From Anaspis maculata (Eukaryota; Arthropoda; Insecta; Coleoptera; Scraptiidae): a stretch of DNA of 64,000 nt. A program made the translations under genes and the position numbers. Below the pieces are notes generated by a model that saw only the letters and a program-made list of their open reading frames with translations, was not told where the DNA came from and made no database searches. Location of the stretch: contig OX421961.1 of the NCBI GenBank assembly GCA_949128115.1, positions 99,963,863 through 100,027,862 on the forward strand, read 5' to 3'. Below are positions 60,683 to 64,000 of this stretch, piece after piece (the stretch's first letter is position 1; every line of letters begins with the position of its first letter).

Positions 60683-63600
60683 TGAGATCTTGCTTGAGCA
60701 CACATTGAAAAACTGATAAGTTATTCGAATCCCTGAGAGCATTTTCTGTCAGGTAGGACTATTTTGACGTTTATAGAACGCCCGTGTGAGAAGAAGAAAC
60801 CGCATCACCAGCACACAAATGCTGCACCATTGGAAATTTTTTTTTTTTTTCGTATATTTCCAAACACCTACATCAACATGATTCATATCGTTTGATGCCC
60901 AAAAAAATGCTCTACAAGATAAGACTAGCTCGCGGATTCCATCGTAAACAAGTGAAAGTAAGGGCCCATCACAATCTAATAGAATGCGGTGTTCAGGTCA
61001 CAAAGACAGTGCTCTTCAACACATTTTATCATTTTCCAATCCTTTGCAGTAGAGCTATGTCAACTTGTTAGCACTTGTTCGACTTCTTATTAAATGCACT
61101 ACAAGATAAGACAAGCTTGTAAAACCTGTTCGAAGTATTTCGAAATCTGGGACGATTTAAAAAAACCTAAAGTTTTAAATTTTGTCAAATTTGCCTGTCT
61201 TCTGTGAAGACTTTGATTTGTTTCGGTCTCTTTCAGAATACATACTTATCGCAACTTTCTTATACTCGCTAAATTCTTTATTAAATTCTCTACAAGACGT
61301 AACCAATGTAGAAATTGTACCGAAAATATTTCAAAATGAGACGATTTTAATAATATAAAAAATTCTAATTTTGGTTAATTGGATGTAACATGTACCGAGC
61401 TTCATTTGTTTTCCGCCTTTTCTAGAATACCTATTGGATATTGCTCATATTCCTTGGATTCGCTATCAAATTTCTTATAAGGTACAGTTAGCGTAAAAGC
61501 CCTACTGACAGTAGGAATTTCGGGATCTGAGTTGAATCTGCAAAGATGAACATTCATAATTTTATAATTTTGTGTGATGGGGGGCGACCTATGCAGGGTT
61601 CGTGCGGTGTTTTCTTTTCTACAATGGTACTTATTGAAATTTGCTTCATACTATTATACTGACAGAAGGACTTATCCTGTCCCTATCCACGATGATGCGG
61701 ATTGGTATGATATCTAATGCTGTTTTTCTCACTCACATCAGTTCAACGGGTCCATTTTCGTCGAAGGTCTCATATATAGAAATGAACTAGTGCAACAAAC
61801 ACATCTGTGTCGTTGGACAGAACAACCTGTTTTTTGTGAAGAATTCAATTTTTTTCAGTCTCTTCTAGTTTTGAAAGAGTAAGTCCGTCTATGAGTGGAG
61901 TCCATTTTGAGAGTTTCATCCTAAATTTCGAAATAACCGACATATAGCGGAACTTATATTGAAGGAAAACCTAGTAAGCTGACTTTTTGTAATATTTGTG
62001 ATCTCTTCTATCACGACAGCTGAATTTTGCTAAAAGCATAGCATTCGTAGACTACGTAATAACACATACAAACACTCCGACGAGTTGTCAGACAGGAGAA
62101 AAGTAAAAAATTATTTCTTCCCTCTCCTGAACAAAACAGCTCCAAGCGACGTACCTACGAGGTTTTCAATTTAGAATATGGATAGATCCTAATCATACAA
62201 GTACAGGGTGTTCACGCGAGATGGATACCCCCCTCCCCCCCCCCCCCTAAAGAACTTCCCCTTTGCGAGAACTTGAACAAGAAAGAACTTTCCTGGAACA
62301 ATTTTTGCCGTAGTTTCTGAATATGTCAAGTACAATTTTCTACTTCGTTCCATATACAGGGTGTCGCAATTTGATTTTTTTCCCAAAACACTTTGTCTTT
62401 CCTCATCACAATCGATGCACATTGTTATCCTAATTAAGAAAACGCAATGAACTTCTAGATTTTCTTAAAAAAAAAACAGAAAAATTTACAATGCTATCTT
62501 TAAAAACATCCACTTTTTGAGAATGATGGCCCCATTTCAGAATTCAAATATGTCCAGGATATTTTGTTTCACTGTTAAATAACATAGAATGATATAAAAT
62601 GACTGAACAAATAATCGGGACATATTTGATTCCTGAAATGAATCGATCTTTCCGAAAAAAATATATTTTTTTTGAGGTCCCACCGTGAGTTTTCAATTTT
62701 TTTTAGAAAAAATTTGAAACGTATCATGCATATTTGTAATCACGACAACAATATGCATCGATTGTGGTGATAAAATACAGAGTGTTCCGGAAAAGTTCCG
62801 AAAAAATTGCGACATCCCGTATATGGGACGTAATAGAATATTATACTTGACATATTCAGAAACTACAGCAAAAATTGTTCCAGGAAAGTTTTTTCTTCTT
62901 TGAATTATCTTGAAGGGGAAGTTTTTTATGGGGGGTATCCGTCTCGCGTGAACACCCTGTACATAGTAGATCATTGGTTAAATGACCTTTAATAAGGAAT
63001 TCAAACGACTATAAAGCGAACTTCAATAAGTACCATTATAGAAAAAAAAGAGAAACGAACACCGCACGAACCCTGCATAGGTCGCCCCCCATCACACAAA
63101 ATTATAAAATTATGGATGTTCATCTTTGCAGATTCAACTCAGATCCCGAAATCCCTACAGTCAGTAGGGCTTTCACGCTAACTGTACCTCATAAGAAATT
63201 TAATAGCGAATCCAAGGAATATAAGCGATATCCAATAGGTATTCTAGAAAAGGCGTAAAACAAATGAAGCTCGGTACACGTTACATCCAATTAACCAAAA
63301 TTAGAATTTTTTATATTTTTAAAATCGTCTCATATTTTGAAATATTTTCGGTACAATTTCTACATTGGTTACGTCTTGTACAGAATTTAATAAAGAATTC
63401 AGCGAGTATAAGAAAGTTGCGATATGTATTCTGAAAGAGACCGAAACAAATCAAAGTCTTCACAGAAGACAGGCAAATTTGACAAAATTTAAAACTTTAG
63501 GTTTTTTTAAATCGTCCCAGATTTCGAAATACTTCGAACAGGTTTACAAGCTTGTCTTATCTTGTAGTGCATTTAATAAGAAGTCGAACAAGTGCTAACA

Positions 63601-64000
63601 AGTTGACATAGCTCTACTGCAAAGGATTGGAAAATGATAAAATGTGTTGAAAAGCACTGTCTTTGTGACCTGAACACCGCATTCCATTAGATTGTGATGG
63701 GCCCTTACTTTCACTTGTTTACGATGGAATCCGCGAGCTAGTCTAATCATGTAGAGAATTTTTCTGGGCATCTAACGATATGAATCATGTTGATGTAGGT
63801 GTTTGGGAATATACGAAAAAAAAAAGAAATTTCTAATGGTGCAGCATTTGTGTGCTGGTGATGCGGTTTCTTCTTCTCACCACCACACCATCTTCACACG
63901 GGCGTTCTATAAACGTCAAAATAGTCCCACCTGACAGAAAATGCTCTCAGGAATTCGAATAACTCATCAGTTTTTCAATGTGTGCTCAAGCAAGATCTCA
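60683..64000. repeat. Large palindrome, arms nearly 1 kb, running off the window
   Basis: 60683-61646 is the reverse complement of 63018-64000: TGAGATCTTGCTTGAGCACA pairs with the last bases of the window, and GCGACCTATGCAGGGTTCGT at about 61585 with its inverse near 63085. The symmetry probably continues beyond the window end. The 1.4-kb spacer holds another foldback (62214-62959). No coding sequence recognised. Confidence 0.88.
62214..62959. repeat. CAGGGTG foldback nested in the large palindrome
   Basis: CAGGGTG at 62214-62220 and CACCCTG at 62953-62959, flanked by TA on both sides. Inner pair CAGGGTG 62357-62363 and degenerate CATCCCG 62813-62819. Arms share TTCACGCGAGATGG-like, CTTGACATATTCAGAAACTA-like and ATTGCGACA blocks. 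Confidence 0.87.

Overview
This window is animal nuclear DNA, almost certainly insect. It has spliced genes with GT-AG introns and very little coding sequence. The one gene recognised with confidence is an insect-type receptor guanylate cyclase. Frequent TACC/GGTA runs and the repeat style suggest a hemipteran such as a whitefly, aphid or psyllid, but that assignment is inference. There is no bacterial-style gene organisation.

The backbone is one plus-strand gene, the 5' part of a Gyc76C-type receptor guanylate cyclase. Eight coding exons at 16042-16407, 36315-36437, 36560-36746, 42387-42464, 49331-49575, 49717-49862, 50884-51022 and 57967-58057 join in frame. They encode about 458 residues: a signal peptide and nearly the whole extracellular ligand-binding domain. 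The transmembrane, kinase-homology and cyclase exons must lie to the right of the window. Intron 1 is 19.9 kb.

Inside intron 7, on the opposite strand, lies a second, complete-looking three-exon gene (55114 to 53133). It encodes a 228-residue secreted protein with seven cysteines, all in its last exon, that I cannot assign to a family with confidence. It has its own candidate TATA/initiator and an ATTAAA poly(A) signal.

Most of the rest is transposon debris. Four kinds stand out. (1) LTR elements: a decayed minus-strand Ty3/gypsy-type gag-pol relic (about 27850-32360), the 3' end of a second element (6472-7510), and four solo LTRs or LTRs with nested insertions; three solo LTRs share one family and a 4-bp target duplication of the form NTAT. 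(2) Many long palindromes (foldback elements), several starting and ending in CAGGGTG with a TA duplication and carrying a second, inner CAGGGTG pair. (3) Short hairpin MITEs, including one pair that shares CGCTCTATG ends. (4) Two tRNA-derived SINE-like sequences. Nesting is common: a solo LTR sits inside a MITE inside a gypsy integrase, and palindromes sit inside LTRs.

Region by region: 1-16 kb, repeats and LTRs upstream of the receptor gene; 16-36 kb, giant intron 1 filled with nested elements; 36-58 kb, the remaining exons, with palindromes in introns and the nested antisense gene; 58-64 kb, an intron dominated by a palindrome with arms of nearly 1 kb that runs off the window end.
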